A program made the translations under genes and the position numbers. Shown in pieces: positions 42,339 to 51,945 of a stretch of DNA of 64,000 nt. The notes beneath the pieces are model-generated. The model ran no database searches, was not told where the DNA came from, and worked only from the letters and a program-made list of their open reading frames with translations. Position 1 is the stretch's first letter. Each line of letters starts with the position of its first letter. Source of the DNA: Nonlabens spongiae (lineage in GTDB: Bacteria > Bacteroidota > Bacteroidia > Flavobacteriales > Flavobacteriaceae); the NCBI RefSeq assembly GCF_002117125.1, contig NZ_CP019344.1:434001-498000 (forward strand), read 5' to 3'.

Positions 42339-43478
42339 TTACATAGCTCCTTGAGACTGACCTTCTCCTAATAGGTCTTCCAATCGATTATGAAGCGCCT
42401 GACCTCGCAGGTTTTTATCAATGATTACTCCATTTTCATCCAACAAGAATGTTGCTGGGATGGCATTTACGTTATATAATTTTGCCAAAGGTCCAAAATA
42501 CTGCAATCTAGAAATGTGGTTCCAGGTCATTTTATCGTCTTCTATCGCTTTTATCCACGATTCTCTTCCCGTTTTCTGATCTAGGGAAACACTTAGGATA
42601 TTGAACCCTTTATCGTGATACTTCTCATAAGCTGCAACCACGTTAGGATTTTCTGCTCTACAAGGCTTGCACCAGCTCGCCCAAAAATCGATAAGGGTCA
42701 CTTTCCCCATTATCTCTTCAAGTTTTATGACCTCACCATCAGGATTATGACCTTCAAATAAAGGTGCTTTTTGACCTACTGCAACAGACTCGATTCTTTT
42801 AAGGTAGGCATCTATTTGCTGGCTCATGGGCAGGTTTTGCACATTTTTTTCCAGTTTGTTATATTGTTCACGCGCAATCTTTTCATCATAAACCTTCATG
42901 TTGATGAGCTCTCCTAGAGTCATTGTGCCTACCAGATTAATTTCATTCTTGCGTTGAAGTTTCTCAAGGATTTGCTTATAATTATTGAGGCCTTTCTGGT
43001 AGTCTGCATTATATTGATTGAACGCATCTCTGTCTTGATCTTGCATGGCTTGATTGCGCTTAGAGGACAGATCTTTAACAAATGCCTGGAAATTTGTTTT
43101 CTCAGTTTGATACTCAGTCATGGCATCATTAATGGGTCCACCCTTAACCGTACTGTTTGCAATACTGTCTTTGTCTACACTGATCTCAACACCCTCAGGA
43201 GAGGTTATGAATAAGAGATTAGAGTCGATACCATCTATCTTGAGCACTCTCAACTCAGGAGATTCCAGATTTTCCTTGATGTCAAATACAAATTTTTCAT
43301 CCATGATAATACTGGTATCTATGGCAGTAAGTTGACCACGCTCATCCATAACGTTGTAATAAGCCCTTATACCATTGAGAACTCCTGGAGCAGTACCAGA
43401 TACAGCATACTTTTCTTCTTGTTTTGAATTACATGATATGAATAACAAAACGGTAAGACAGGATAAGAGGTAACGCAT
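42339..43478 (-). CDS. TlpA/ResA-like thioredoxin lipoprotein with DUF4369-type N-terminus
   Basis: 379 residues from the ATG giving MRYLLSC; an alternative ATG six codons upstream exists. Lipobox LLFISC at about residue 15 predicts a lipoprotein. A DUF4369-type domain follows, then a coiled-coil middle (about 125-200) and a thioredoxin fold at about 240-375 with the active site WCKPC and a cis-proline in NAIPATFLL. It probably works as a periplasmic disulfide reductase. The start lies about 100 bp from a divergent GAF gene. Confidence 0.88.
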   Translation of the reverse strand: MRYLLSCLTVLLFISCNSKQEEKYAVSGTAPGVLNGIRAYYNVMDERGQLTAIDTSIIMDEKFVFDIKENLESPELRVLKIDGIDSNLLFITSPEGVEISVDKDSIANSTVKGGPINDAMTEYQTEKTNFQAFVKDLSSKRNQAMQDQDRDAFNQYNADYQKGLNNYKQILEKLQRKNEINLVGTMTLGELINMKVYDEKIAREQYNKLEKNVQNLPMSQQIDAYLKRIESVAVGQKAPLFEGHNPDGEVIKLEEIMGKVTLIDFWASWCKPCRAENPNVVAAYEKYHDKGFNILSVSLDQKTGRESWIKAIEDDKMTWNHISRLQYFGPLAKLYNVNAIPATFLLDENGVIIDKNLRGQALHNRLEDLLGEGQSQGAM

Positions 43479-43553
43479 ATTTATATTTTTTTGCAAAAGT
43501 AAATGATAGCCTGCTGAATGCCTAGGGTTAAATAATTCTAAAACCTCAATAGA

Positions 43554-43588
43554 TTTGCCCTCTTGCGCTGCAGGAAAAATTATCTTTG
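43554..43588 (+). promoter_or_regulatory. Promoter-like element of the GAF gene
   Basis: TTTG (43554-43557) and TATCTTTG (43581-43588) with a 23-bp spacer. The -7 box is so close to the ATG at 43592 that the true start may be one of the ATGs at 43616 or 43625. Confidence 0.5.
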
Positions 43589-43591
43589 ATT

Positions 43592-45991
43592 ATGGTCCAG
43601 ACTATTTCAAACGCTATGATGGATATGACTTTAAGCCTCAAACTGGTAGTGGAAAACTACCGCCATAGGCTAGAAGAAGAATCCAGTAATTTTAAAAAAC
43701 TGTATCTATCATCCCTGCTCAGGTTTGCCGACCAAAATGAAGAGCTGGTAAATGGTTTCCATCCAGATGAGCTAGAGTATCACAAGGAAGCCATTAGTGT
43801 ACTCTTATCTGAGCTGTTTCCCAGAGCTCTCACTTTAAATGAGATAAAAGCAGCTACGGTTCCTTTTACAGATATTCTTTTCAACAAGACCGAAAGGTTC
43901 AACAATATCTTGCAGGATGCTGGTGAAGACTTCAGGCTTGAACTAATGGATCAAAGGTTTTTTGACACCTTTAGAATGGCTTGTGGTGTCATACTCAACC
44001 GTTTGTATGATCGTCAGATCGATTTTAGTAGCCCTATCTTCTGTAATATACCCGATAAAAATGGTATGAATCGTACCTATAGGGTTACCTACAATGCAGA
44101 TTTTGTAAGAGTCAATTTAAACGAAGGCTACAAAAAGCTATCAGTTAAAAAAATAAACGAGTTGCTGCGCAATCCAGATGATGAAGATCTATGGAAAAAC
44201 ACGTTTGCAAAGGGGGCGTACTCTTTTGAGGGATTTGGTATTTTATCCTTGACTGATGTGACCATGGATCGCGCCATATCAGACCTTAAGACCATCTTGC
44301 TCGGGAATACAGATGGGGAGTTTTCCAAAACCCTCGATATCCAGCGTATTTTCAGAAATATGTTTAATTTGGATTTTCTACGTGTGGGCTTTACCGCTTT
44401 TGATAGTTATGATGGCAATTTTGAATCCATGTTTCATGAATCTGCAGATAGCTTTATTCTGGGAGAGTCCGTAGAAAAAAGATGTGACGATGTGCTTTGC
44501 CACCATAGTTATTCTACTTTAATAGAAGAGAAAAAACCTCTGGTCATTACAGATGTTGAAAACTACGCAAAACAATTAAATAATAAGCATCTAACAAATC
44601 AACTTGCTAACCAGAAGGCTAAAAGTGCCATCCTTTATCCCATTGTAGATCATAATACCCTAATAGGTGTACTTGAGGTAATCAGTCGTCAAAAATTTGC
44701 TCTTAATTCGTTTAACGTTAGGAAGATAGATAGTGTCGCTCAATACATTACGGCAGCACTCATACGCACTGAGCAAGAATACCAGAATAGGGTTAAAGCC
44801 CTCATCCAGACTGAATGTACCTCGATCCATTCAAGCGTACAGTGGAAATTTGCAAGAGAGGCCAGGCGCATTCTTAAAATTAGAACACGCACGGGAAGGT
44901 TTGAACCTTTTAAGGATATTAGATTTCCTGATGTTCACCCGCTGTATGGTCAGATTGACATTGTAGGCAGCAGTGATGCGCGCAATGAATCTATTAAACA
45001 GGATCTGGTAGATCAGTTGAGCTATGTTTGTGAGATTTTCGCTTCCGCGAAAGCGATAGAACCACTACCCATCTACGACCAGATTTCCTACCGCGTTTTT
45101 GAATATCAGAAAGAACTGGCTGATGGTCAGATCAATGCAGATTCAGAACGTGAAATCATCAAACTTCTTACGGAAGAAATCAATCCAGTTGTAAAACACT
45201 TGGAAAATCTCTCTAGTGAGCTGAAGGAGATGGTGCAGCATTATAAACAGAAAATCGATCCTACAAGTGGGGTTATCTACAGCTCAAGAACTATCTACGA
45301 TGATACAGTCCAAGAAATCAATGAATCGCTCTCAAATTTTATAGATAGAAAACAGCTTGAGGCTCAAGAAATATGTCCGCACTATTTCGAGCGTTTCAAG
45401 ACTGATGGTGTAGAGCACAATATTTATGTGGGAGCGAGTATTGCTCCTAAAGTAGATTTCAACGTGGTCTACTTATACAATTTAAGATTGTGGCAGCTTA
45501 AGACAATGATCGAGATGGAGAACAAGTTTTACTCTCTTCAAAAAGATCGTAAAAACCTCATTCAGGCAGCTTCCATGATCCTCGTATTTGACAATACGCT
45601 GAGCATCAGATATAGAATTGATGAGAAGCGATTTGATGTAGATGGTACTTATAATGCTCGTTACGAAGTCATCAAAAAACGCATCGATAAAGCTCATATC
45701 AAAGGAACCGATGAACGCGTTACCCAGAAGGGGAAAATTGCAATCGTCTATACAAACAAAGAAACAGAGCGTGAGTATCAAAGATATATCAGCTTCTTGC
45801 AACATAATAAGATGATCAGCAACGAGGTGGAATCTCTCGAGCTTGAAGATGTTCAAGGAGTCATAGGTCTCAAGGCACTTCGCGTGAAAGTACTTTATCA
45901 CATCACTGACCATCATGAAGATTATGATGGTGACGCAATTACTTATGATACAATGATTGATCAACTCAACATTCCAGAATTAAACCAGTAG
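43592..45991 (+). CDS. GAF-domain protein, about 800 aa
   Basis: 799 residues from the ATG at 43592 (MVQTISNAMMD), or slightly shorter. A helical N-terminus is followed by a GAF-like domain at about 265-395 (FNLDFLRVGFTAFDSYD ... AKSAILYPIVDHNTLIGVLEVISRQKFALNSFNVRKIDSVAQYIT). The second half is helical with a coiled coil (about 500-560) and has no kinase, cyclase or DNA-binding motif that I can see. Conserved in flavobacteria by recollection; function unknown. Residues ASAKA come from a palindrome copy with one mismatch. Confidence 0.7.
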   Translation: MVQTISNAMMDMTLSLKLVVENYRHRLEEESSNFKKLYLSSLLRFADQNEELVNGFHPDELEYHKEAISVLLSELFPRALTLNEIKAATVPFTDILFNKTERFNNILQDAGEDFRLELMDQRFFDTFRMACGVILNRLYDRQIDFSSPIFCNIPDKNGMNRTYRVTYNADFVRVNLNEGYKKLSVKKINELLRNPDDEDLWKNTFAKGAYSFEGFGILSLTDVTMDRAISDLKTILLGNTDGEFSKTLDIQRIFRNMFNLDFLRVGFTAFDSYDGNFESMFHESADSFILGESVEKRCDDVLCHHSYSTLIEEKKPLVITDVENYAKQLNNKHLTNQLANQKAKSAILYPIVDHNTLIGVLEVISRQKFALNSFNVRKIDSVAQYITAALIRTEQEYQNRVKALIQTECTSIHSSVQWKFAREARRILKIRTRTGRFEPFKDIRFPDVHPLYGQIDIVGSSDARNESIKQDLVDQLSYVCEIFASAKAIEPLPIYDQISYRVFEYQKELADGQINADSEREIIKLLTEEINPVVKHLENLSSELKEMVQHYKQKIDPTSGVIYSSRTIYDDTVQEINESLSNFIDRKQLEAQEICPHYFERFKTDGVEHNIYVGASIAPKVDFNVVYLYNLRLWQLKTMIEMENKFYSLQKDRKNLIQAASMILVFDNTLSIRYRIDEKRFDVDGTYNARYEVIKKRIDKAHIKGTDERVTQKGKIAIVYTNKETEREYQRYISFLQHNKMISNEVESLELEDVQGVIGLKALRVKVLYHITDHHEDYDGDAITYDTMIDQLNIPELNQ
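45040..45055. repeat. Palindrome, copy 12, one mismatch (in GAF gene)
   Basis: CGCTTCCGCGAAAGCG; the T-to-C change breaks one arm and gives ASAKA in place of AFAKA. Confidence 0.9.
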
Positions 45992-46047
45992 AGCCCACTG
46001 GTTTAACCTCTGGAATTTTGAAAAGAATTTGAGATTAGAGTTGGAAT

Positions 46048-47283
46048 TTAGCTTTTTACTCCAGTCGGGTTTGTTTCGATGGTGGTACTAATAACATTTT
46101 CAATACTGGAATAGTCAAGAGTTGCAAAGGCTATTACAAAAGCAATTACAGAGCTTACAATACCTATCATGAAGATGGTGTAGGTCCAGCGCAACAGACT
46201 ATACTTACGATTGAGTACTACTCCCAGGAGCCATAAATCCTTTATAAGAGACTCATAAACCTCTTCTTTATCTTCAAGAAGGTTCATTACAGCTCTTTCA
46301 TATCTTTTGAAAGGGACTTTATGAAAGTTTCCAAAAAACAGCAGATTTACCTCTCGCTTTTGAACCTGTTCATCTGTGAATTCACCGCTGGTCACATTAG
46401 GTCGCGTACTCATGATGGATAGAATGATGCTGGCTACTGAAAATAATATCAAAATTAACGTAGGCCATAGTAAGTGGCGATTGCTTACTTGTTCCAATTT
46501 AGGAATCAAGTTAGCTAAGGCAAGAGATATAATGATTGCATTTACTGAAAGCAAGATGTTTGCTTTTGTGTCTGCGATATCACTGAGTTTAATGTGGTTC
46601 CTTAAAGTAGTCCTGAACAGGGTTTGGATCGCACGTTCCGGACTTTGATTTTTAAGGTCAACTTTGATTTTCTCTTTACTGATCCTCTTCTTCTTTTTTT
46701 GCTTTTTCTTGATCAGGGAAAGAAGGTTTTCATTCTTAAGAGGGTTCCAGTTCTTTATGGCATATTCACTGTAGTAGCGATGCTTCTCTGTGAAAACGGT
46801 GATGTTTTCATCTCTCCATTCTTTATTAGTGTATTCTTTGCCACGTAACGCATATTCTTTTTTAAGCAGCTGGCTGGTCTCTTTATAATAATCCTTGGCA
46901 AAATGGGAAGCATCAGCATCGCGTATGATTTCTTCAAGTTTACCTTGAGGAGTATCCTTAAACTTTGTCGCCATGATCAGTTTTTTGACCTGATCTATGA
47001 TCCCTTGATCAACATTATTATCATGTAGAAATTGCTCCGCAATCTTACAACTTTCTTCTTCATGATTATCCTCATCTACCGTATAGCCAGTGTCATGCAG
47101 CCATGCGGCAAGTAATAGCGCCTGTTCCTCTTTAACACTTATTTCTGTATTGTCGATGATTTCCTGAGTACTTTTAACCACACGTTTTGTATGCGTGTAG
47201 TTATGGTATACAAATTTTTCATCGAGCTTGTCTTTGAAAAGATCAAGCACAAAGGAATCGGCCTTATTTATGAGGTCTGACAT
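46048..47283 (-). CDS. HD phosphohydrolase fused to a Pycsar-effector (PycTM-like) membrane domain
   Basis: 411 residues. Residues 1 to about 170: HD domain with YHNYTHTKRVV, AAWLHDTGYT (His-Asp pair) and IRDADASHF. A Lys-rich linker (KKKQKKKKRISKEKIK) leads to about 215-390: the Pycsar effector membrane region, with FRTTLRNHIKLSDIADTKANILLSVNAIIISLALA as its recognisable core and three to four hydrophobic helices. In Pycsar antiphage systems a cyclic nucleotide triggers such a membrane effector. No nucleotide cyclase lies in this window; the HD part could itself turn over the signal. It is divergent from the gene at 47326 with 42 bp between them. Confidence 0.8.
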   Translation of the reverse strand: MSDLINKADSFVLDLFKDKLDEKFVYHNYTHTKRVVKSTQEIIDNTEISVKEEQALLLAAWLHDTGYTVDEDNHEEESCKIAEQFLHDNNVDQGIIDQVKKLIMATKFKDTPQGKLEEIIRDADASHFAKDYYKETSQLLKKEYALRGKEYTNKEWRDENITVFTEKHRYYSEYAIKNWNPLKNENLLSLIKKKQKKKKRISKEKIKVDLKNQSPERAIQTLFRTTLRNHIKLSDIADTKANILLSVNAIIISLALANLIPKLEQVSNRHLLWPTLILILFSVASIILSIMSTRPNVTSGEFTDEQVQKREVNLLFFGNFHKVPFKRYERAVMNLLEDKEEVYESLIKDLWLLGVVLNRKYSLLRWTYTIFMIGIVSSVIAFVIAFATLDYSSIENVISTTIETNPTGVKS

Positions 47284-47325
47284 GTAAGCAAATTTGAAAG
47301 TAAAATTAAAGGTCTTTTACCTAGT

Positions 47326-50300
47326 ATGAATAAATATAACATTCTTTTATTATCTGCGTTTTTATTCCTATACAGCTGCGCTAGTTTCAAACCACAATAT
47401 AAAGAAGAAAAACAAGTAAATTTTCCTACTGGGCAACCCATAGATCGCACGTTCTATCTTATAGGGGATGTAGGTCTTTCACCCATGGGAGGTAAAAGCG
47501 ACGGCTTACTCGCTCTTGAAAATTACATCAAAGATCAAAATACAGAAAATGATCATCTGATCTTCTTGGGAGATAATATCTATCCCATAGGTTTGCCTGA
47601 TGAAAATGATGAGTTCCGTCCCGTTGCAGAAAATCATCTTGACGCGCAAATTGAGGTTGCCAAAGGCTTTAAGGGTACTACGATCTTCATTCCAGGGAAT
47701 CACGACTGGTATCATGAGGGCATCGAAAATGTCGAGCGTGAGAAAGATTATATTGAGAAAGCTCTAGATAATGATCAAATTTGGGAACCTCGCGTAGGTT
47801 GTCCCTTAGAAACCAAGGAATTATCTGACTCTGTTCACTTGATACTCATCGATAGTCAGTGGTATCTGGAACAATGGGATAAGCACCCTACTATTAACGA
47901 TGATTGTGATCAAATCAGGACGCGTGAGCAATTCTTCCTAGAATTAGAGGGTGAATTCAAGAAAAATCAAGATAAAACCATCGTTTTTGCTTTGCACCAT
48001 CCATTGTACACAAATGGTGTTCATGGTGGGCAGTATGCCGCAATTAAGCACTTGTATCCATCGCAGTCTGACCTACCGCTTCCTATTTTGGGATCGCTGG
48101 CATCACTCATACGTACCAGTGGTGGAGTGAGTGCACAAGACAAGCAAAACAAGCGGTATCAAGAAATGGTGGACCGCATTACCACACTTGCCCGCGCTTC
48201 AAAAGCGCCTCGTATCATTTTTGCAAGTGGTCACGAGCACACCCTGCAATACATTGAAAATGATGGAATAAGACAGATCGTTTCAGGAAGTGGCTCTAAA
48301 GAAAGCTATGCAACTCTTAGTAATGATGGACTTTTTAGTTATGGAGGTAAGGGATTTGCCCGCCTAGACATCATGAAAGATGGGGGCTCGTGGGTGCGTT
48401 ATTACGGGTATGAAAACGGTAAGGAAAAACTCTTGTTCACACATAAGGCTATTGAAACTCCTGAGACATTTGACTTGGAGAAGCTGCCTGTGGAATATCC
48501 CGCTTTCGCGAAAGCGAGCATATACGACCAGGAACGCGTAGATAAAACTGAACTCTATGAATCAGTGTGGGGAACAAAATACAGGGAGTTGTATGGAACC
48601 AAGATCAACGCAAAGGTCGGGATTCTCGACTCTATCAAAGGAGGTTTGCGAGTGGACCGAGCAGGAGGAGGCCACCAGACTAGATCTCTTAGACTCGTAG
48701 ATAAGGATGGCAAGGAATACAACTTAAGAGCATTAAAAAAGAGCGCCGTTCAATTTTTGCAAACTGTTGTTTTTAAAGAGAATGATGTCACTGCCAGCTT
48801 TGAGGATACGGCTACAGAAGATCTCTTGTTTGACTTTTATACTGCGGCCCACCCATATGCAGCACTAACGGTGGGTAAGCTGAGCGACGCAGTAGATATC
48901 TACCATACAAATCCAGAAATCTACTATGTGCCAAAACAACCCGCACTAGGCGACTATAACAAGGAGTATGGAGATGAACTCTTTATGCTGGTAGAGCGAC
49001 CTGAAGAGAATCATAAAGATTTAGAGTCCTTTGGGAAACCAGATGATATAGAAAGTACGGCAGATGTTTTTGAAAGATTGAGACGAGATGAGAAATATAA
49101 AATTGACGAGCCCGCCTTTGTAAGAGCTCGCGTTTTTGACATGTTGCTGGGAGATTGGGACCGTCATCAAGACCAGTGGCGCTGGGGAGAGTACGAGCTT
49201 GAGGACGGTACTCATTTATTCAAGCCTATACCTAGAGATCGTGATCAAGTATTTTCCAATTTTGATGGAGCAGTTTTTGGGGCTTTGCGCACAATGGTAG
49301 GACTTACTAAACAATTTGCTACCTATAATGATGAGTTAGACAACGTCAAGTGGTTCAATAGTGCTGCGAGTTACTTAGACCGCAGTCTTGCTCAGAACTC
49401 TGATCGTGAGGTCTGGATGGCTCAGGCAGAATTTATTCAACAAAATCTCACAGATCAGGTAATAGAAGAAGCTTTTAAAGATCTTCCGGCTGAAATCTAC
49501 ACTCACCCTTCAACAGCTAGGATCAAGAAGAGCATGAAAATAAGAAGGGATAATATTGTTGAGGTCACAGAACGATATTATAATTATCTCTCAGACCTAG
49601 CGGTTTTAAGGGCAACTGACAAGGATGACTTCATTATCGTCGATCGTATAGATGATAACCGGACTAAAATATCAATCTATAGAAATAAGGATGGGGAAAT
49701 GGCAGATCTAGTTGCAGAACGTACGTATCTCGCTGATGAAACTAATGAGGTATGGGTTTACGCACTAGATGATGATGACATCATAAGAGATCAAGGAAAC
49801 GGTAAGTCAACCATTAAAGTACGGATTATAGGCGGCCAGAATAATGATATATATGATCTTGAAAATGGTGATGGCATCTCCATCTACGATCACAAAAGCA
49901 AAGAAAATACTTTTGTCAATAAGGGTGGTGCGCGTATACGATTAACAGATAGTTATAATACCAATCTCTACAACCCTAAAAAAGATATCAAGTCATTTAA
50001 TGTCCTAGCTCCGGCTATAGGATTTAATCCAGACGATGGCTTTAAAATAGGGATTCAAAATATTTTTACGGTGCAGGGTTTTAATAGAAATCCTAATACG
50101 AGAACGCATAAGATTACGGGAGGGTATTATTTTGCCACTCAGGGCTATGATATTGAGTATGAAGGAATTTTTTCAGGTGTGTTTAATGATTTCAATCTCT
50201 TGGTAAAAGGACGTTTCGCTGGACCCACATTTGCCGAAAACTTTTTTGGTTTTGGAAACGAGACTGAATTTGATCGTGATCGGGATTTTGATTATAATCG

Positions 50301-51039
50301 AGTGCGGATCAGTGAGATCTCGGGAGGTTTAGGAATTCTTTACCGTGGTGAATACGGCTCAAACTTGAGAGCAGATCTTGAGGTTCAAGGATTTGAAGTA
50401 GAAAATAACAGCAACCGGTTTATAACTGATTTAGTAGATCCCGATAGTAATCCAAACTTCTATGAGCGCAAATGGTTTGCAGATGTAAGTGGTAATTATA
50501 ACTATGAAAGCTACGATAACCCGCTCAATCCTACACGAGGTATGTTGTTTGACCTCACTACAGGTGCGACGATAAATACTGATGATACTGATAGAATATT
50601 TGGTTACATTAAGCCTAAGTTAGGATTCCACAATGCTTTGAATACAAACAGAGATCTAGTTTTAAAAACCCTTGTTCAAGGTACGTTTAATCTAGGAGAT
50701 GATTATGAATTTTATCAAGGTGCGCAAATAGGCCAAGATACTGGATTAAGAGGTTATAGAAATGAGCGTTTTACAGGAGACAGTGCTCTTGCTGGAAGTG
50801 CAGATGTAAGATATAGTTTCAAAAAGTTTAAAACGGGTTTAATTCCGCTTCAAATGGGAGTATTTGCAGGTGGGGATGTAGGTCGCGTCTGGTATGATAA
50901 TGAGAGCAGTGATCGCTGGTACAATGATTACGGCTTAGGTTTTTGGGTCAACAGCGCGGAAGCCATAGGAGCAACATTCAATTTATTTAATGGATCTGAC
51001 GGCCTTCGTTTCAGCTTCCAAGTCGGATTTAATTTCTAG
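47326..51039 (+). CDS. Metallophosphoesterase fused to an Omp85/BamA-type barrel
   Basis: 1237 residues. The lipobox-like LLLSAFLFLYSC gives a lipoprotein-type signal. A calcineurin-like phosphoesterase follows at about 40-350: GDVGLSPMGG, LGDNIYPIG, PGNHDWYHEG, HHPLYTNG and SGHEHTLQ supply the metal ligands. The middle (about 380-800) includes VFDMLLGDWDRHQDQWRWG and PIPRDRDQVF, reminiscent of atypical kinase DRH and metal motifs; this is tentative. The last ~350 residues form an outer-membrane beta-barrel of surface-antigen type, ending ...FSFQVGFNF with terminal Phe. Residues AFAKA come from a palindrome copy. Cell-surface phosphate or phospholipid handling is a possible role. Confidence 0.82.
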   Translation: MNKYNILLLSAFLFLYSCASFKPQYKEEKQVNFPTGQPIDRTFYLIGDVGLSPMGGKSDGLLALENYIKDQNTENDHLIFLGDNIYPIGLPDENDEFRPVAENHLDAQIEVAKGFKGTTIFIPGNHDWYHEGIENVEREKDYIEKALDNDQIWEPRVGCPLETKELSDSVHLILIDSQWYLEQWDKHPTINDDCDQIRTREQFFLELEGEFKKNQDKTIVFALHHPLYTNGVHGGQYAAIKHLYPSQSDLPLPILGSLASLIRTSGGVSAQDKQNKRYQEMVDRITTLARASKAPRIIFASGHEHTLQYIENDGIRQIVSGSGSKESYATLSNDGLFSYGGKGFARLDIMKDGGSWVRYYGYENGKEKLLFTHKAIETPETFDLEKLPVEYPAFAKASIYDQERVDKTELYESVWGTKYRELYGTKINAKVGILDSIKGGLRVDRAGGGHQTRSLRLVDKDGKEYNLRALKKSAVQFLQTVVFKENDVTASFEDTATEDLLFDFYTAAHPYAALTVGKLSDAVDIYHTNPEIYYVPKQPALGDYNKEYGDELFMLVERPEENHKDLESFGKPDDIESTADVFERLRRDEKYKIDEPAFVRARVFDMLLGDWDRHQDQWRWGEYELEDGTHLFKPIPRDRDQVFSNFDGAVFGALRTMVGLTKQFATYNDELDNVKWFNSAASYLDRSLAQNSDREVWMAQAEFIQQNLTDQVIEEAFKDLPAEIYTHPSTARIKKSMKIRRDNIVEVTERYYNYLSDLAVLRATDKDDFIIVDRIDDNRTKISIYRNKDGEMADLVAERTYLADETNEVWVYALDDDDIIRDQGNGKSTIKVRIIGGQNNDIYDLENGDGISIYDHKSKENTFVNKGGARIRLTDSYNTNLYNPKKDIKSFNVLAPAIGFNPDDGFKIGIQNIFTVQGFNRNPNTRTHKITGGYYFATQGYDIEYEGIFSGVFNDFNLLVKGRFAGPTFAENFFGFGNETEFDRDRDFDYNRVRISEISGGLGILYRGEYGSNLRADLEVQGFEVENNSNRFITDLVDPDSNPNFYERKWFADVSGNYNYESYDNPLNPTRGMLFDLTTGATINTDDTDRIFGYIKPKLGFHNALNTNRDLVLKTLVQGTFNLGDDYEFYQGAQIGQDTGLRGYRNERFTGDSALAGSADVRYSFKKFKTGLIPLQMGVFAGGDVGRVWYDNESSDRWYNDYGLGFWVNSAEAIGATFNLFNGSDGLRFSFQVGFNF
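48501..48516. repeat. CGCTTTCGCGAAAGCG palindrome, copy 13 (in phosphoesterase-barrel gene)
   Basis: Perfect copy, read as AFAKA in the linker after the phosphoesterase domain. Confidence 0.97.
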
Positions 51040-51045
51040 AGAATT

Positions 51046-51213
51046 ATGTTATTAAAAAACACAGGAGTTCAATTAATGATATTGGGTTGTCTAATCGTTG
51101 TAGTAGGAGCGGTGTTAAGACTGCTAGAAATTACTGGTGCAATAGGATTATTGATTCTAGGGGGAATCGTGGAAGTAGCTGGGCTTTTTATGTACGTATT
51201 GCGAAAGAAGTAA
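51046..51213 (+). CDS. Small membrane protein, 55 aa
   Basis: 55 residues from an ATG 6 bp after the preceding stop: MLLKNTGVQLMILGCLIVVV, then a second hydrophobic helix (LLILGGIVEVAGLFMYVL) and a basic tail RKK. Two-helix hairpin with Lys at both ends. Likely co-transcribed with the giant phosphoesterase gene. Function unknown. Confidence 0.6.
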   Translation: MLLKNTGVQLMILGCLIVVVGAVLRLLEITGAIGLLILGGIVEVAGLFMYVLRKK

Positions 51214-51259
51214 AGTCAAAAAGATGATCACTTTCAAATATTTTTGACAGGCTAAAATC

Positions 51260-51552
51260 ATGAAAATACCTCGTACCACTATTAAATTAATAGGTTACAG
51301 TATTCTCGTTTTTGTGCTATTTCATTCATAAGCTTAATCAGTTATTTAGCTTCTCCGATAAATAAAACAATTGGCTACTCAAAAATTAAAATTGGATATC
51401 CTTTTACGTTTTTTGAAGAGCTAATTTTCAACCGTGATTATACACATTACGTTTGGCAGCTTGATCATCTATTTTACGACCTGGTAGTTGTAATGATTGT
51501 TGTGATTTCAATCACTTTGATAACTAAAAGATTTTTTAGCCGACAAGAGTAA
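51260..51552 (+). pseudogene. Frameshifted small membrane-protein gene
   Basis: The ATG at 51260 opens MKIPRTTIKLIGYSILVFVLF and stops early at codon 24. A +1-type shift at about 51321 (one T missing in a T-run) continues as SFISLISYLASPINKTIGYSK ... ending ITLITKRFFSRQE at the TAA 51550-51552. Joined, it gives about 97 residues with an N-terminal and a C-terminal membrane helix. Either a recent pseudogene or a sequencing error. Confidence 0.55.
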
Positions 51553-51559
51553 TCCCTAG

Positions 51560-51853
51560 TCATATAAAGATCAAAATAAGAATGAGAATCACAGCAGCAA
51601 TTGCGGCAAAGATGACAACGGTCTTCAGCAACTCCATTTTTCCGTTCCCTCTGAACTTTCTTCTAAAATCAGCTTTAACCTTCTCTAGTTCGCTTTCAGA
51701 CAATTTTTGAAATTCGTATTCTGGAATAGCATTAGAACTTTTATAAGCTGAGGCATTTCGCTCTACGCGAGCTTGCCGCTTTTGATTGCGTTCTATTTTT
51801 CGCGCAAGCGTCGCCTTAAAATGTGATAGACTGCCGTCGGGCCTATCTCTAGT
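51560..51853 (-). other. Open frame without start: basic protein with a C-terminal membrane helix
   Basis: Minus-strand frame open for 98 codons, ending ...MELLKTVVIFAAIAAVILILILIFI. Upstream it is highly basic (ARKIERNQKRQARVERN) with IPEYEFQKLSESELEKVKADFRRKF. No ATG, GTG or suitable TTG opens it, so either a non-standard start, a frameshift upstream, or a decayed gene. A possible decayed palindrome (CGCTTGCGCGAAAA) lies within it. Confidence 0.4.
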
Positions 51854-51945
51854 TTAGAATGCTAAGCCTTTTCAAATAATATGACTTGAGATAGCATCAA
51901 CTAAAAGTACACAGAATTTGGTCAATGTCAGCTATGAGCAGCGTT

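Noticed and set aside
46048..47283. Complete Pycsar defence system
   Set aside because: No uridylate or cytidylate cyclase gene is adjacent.
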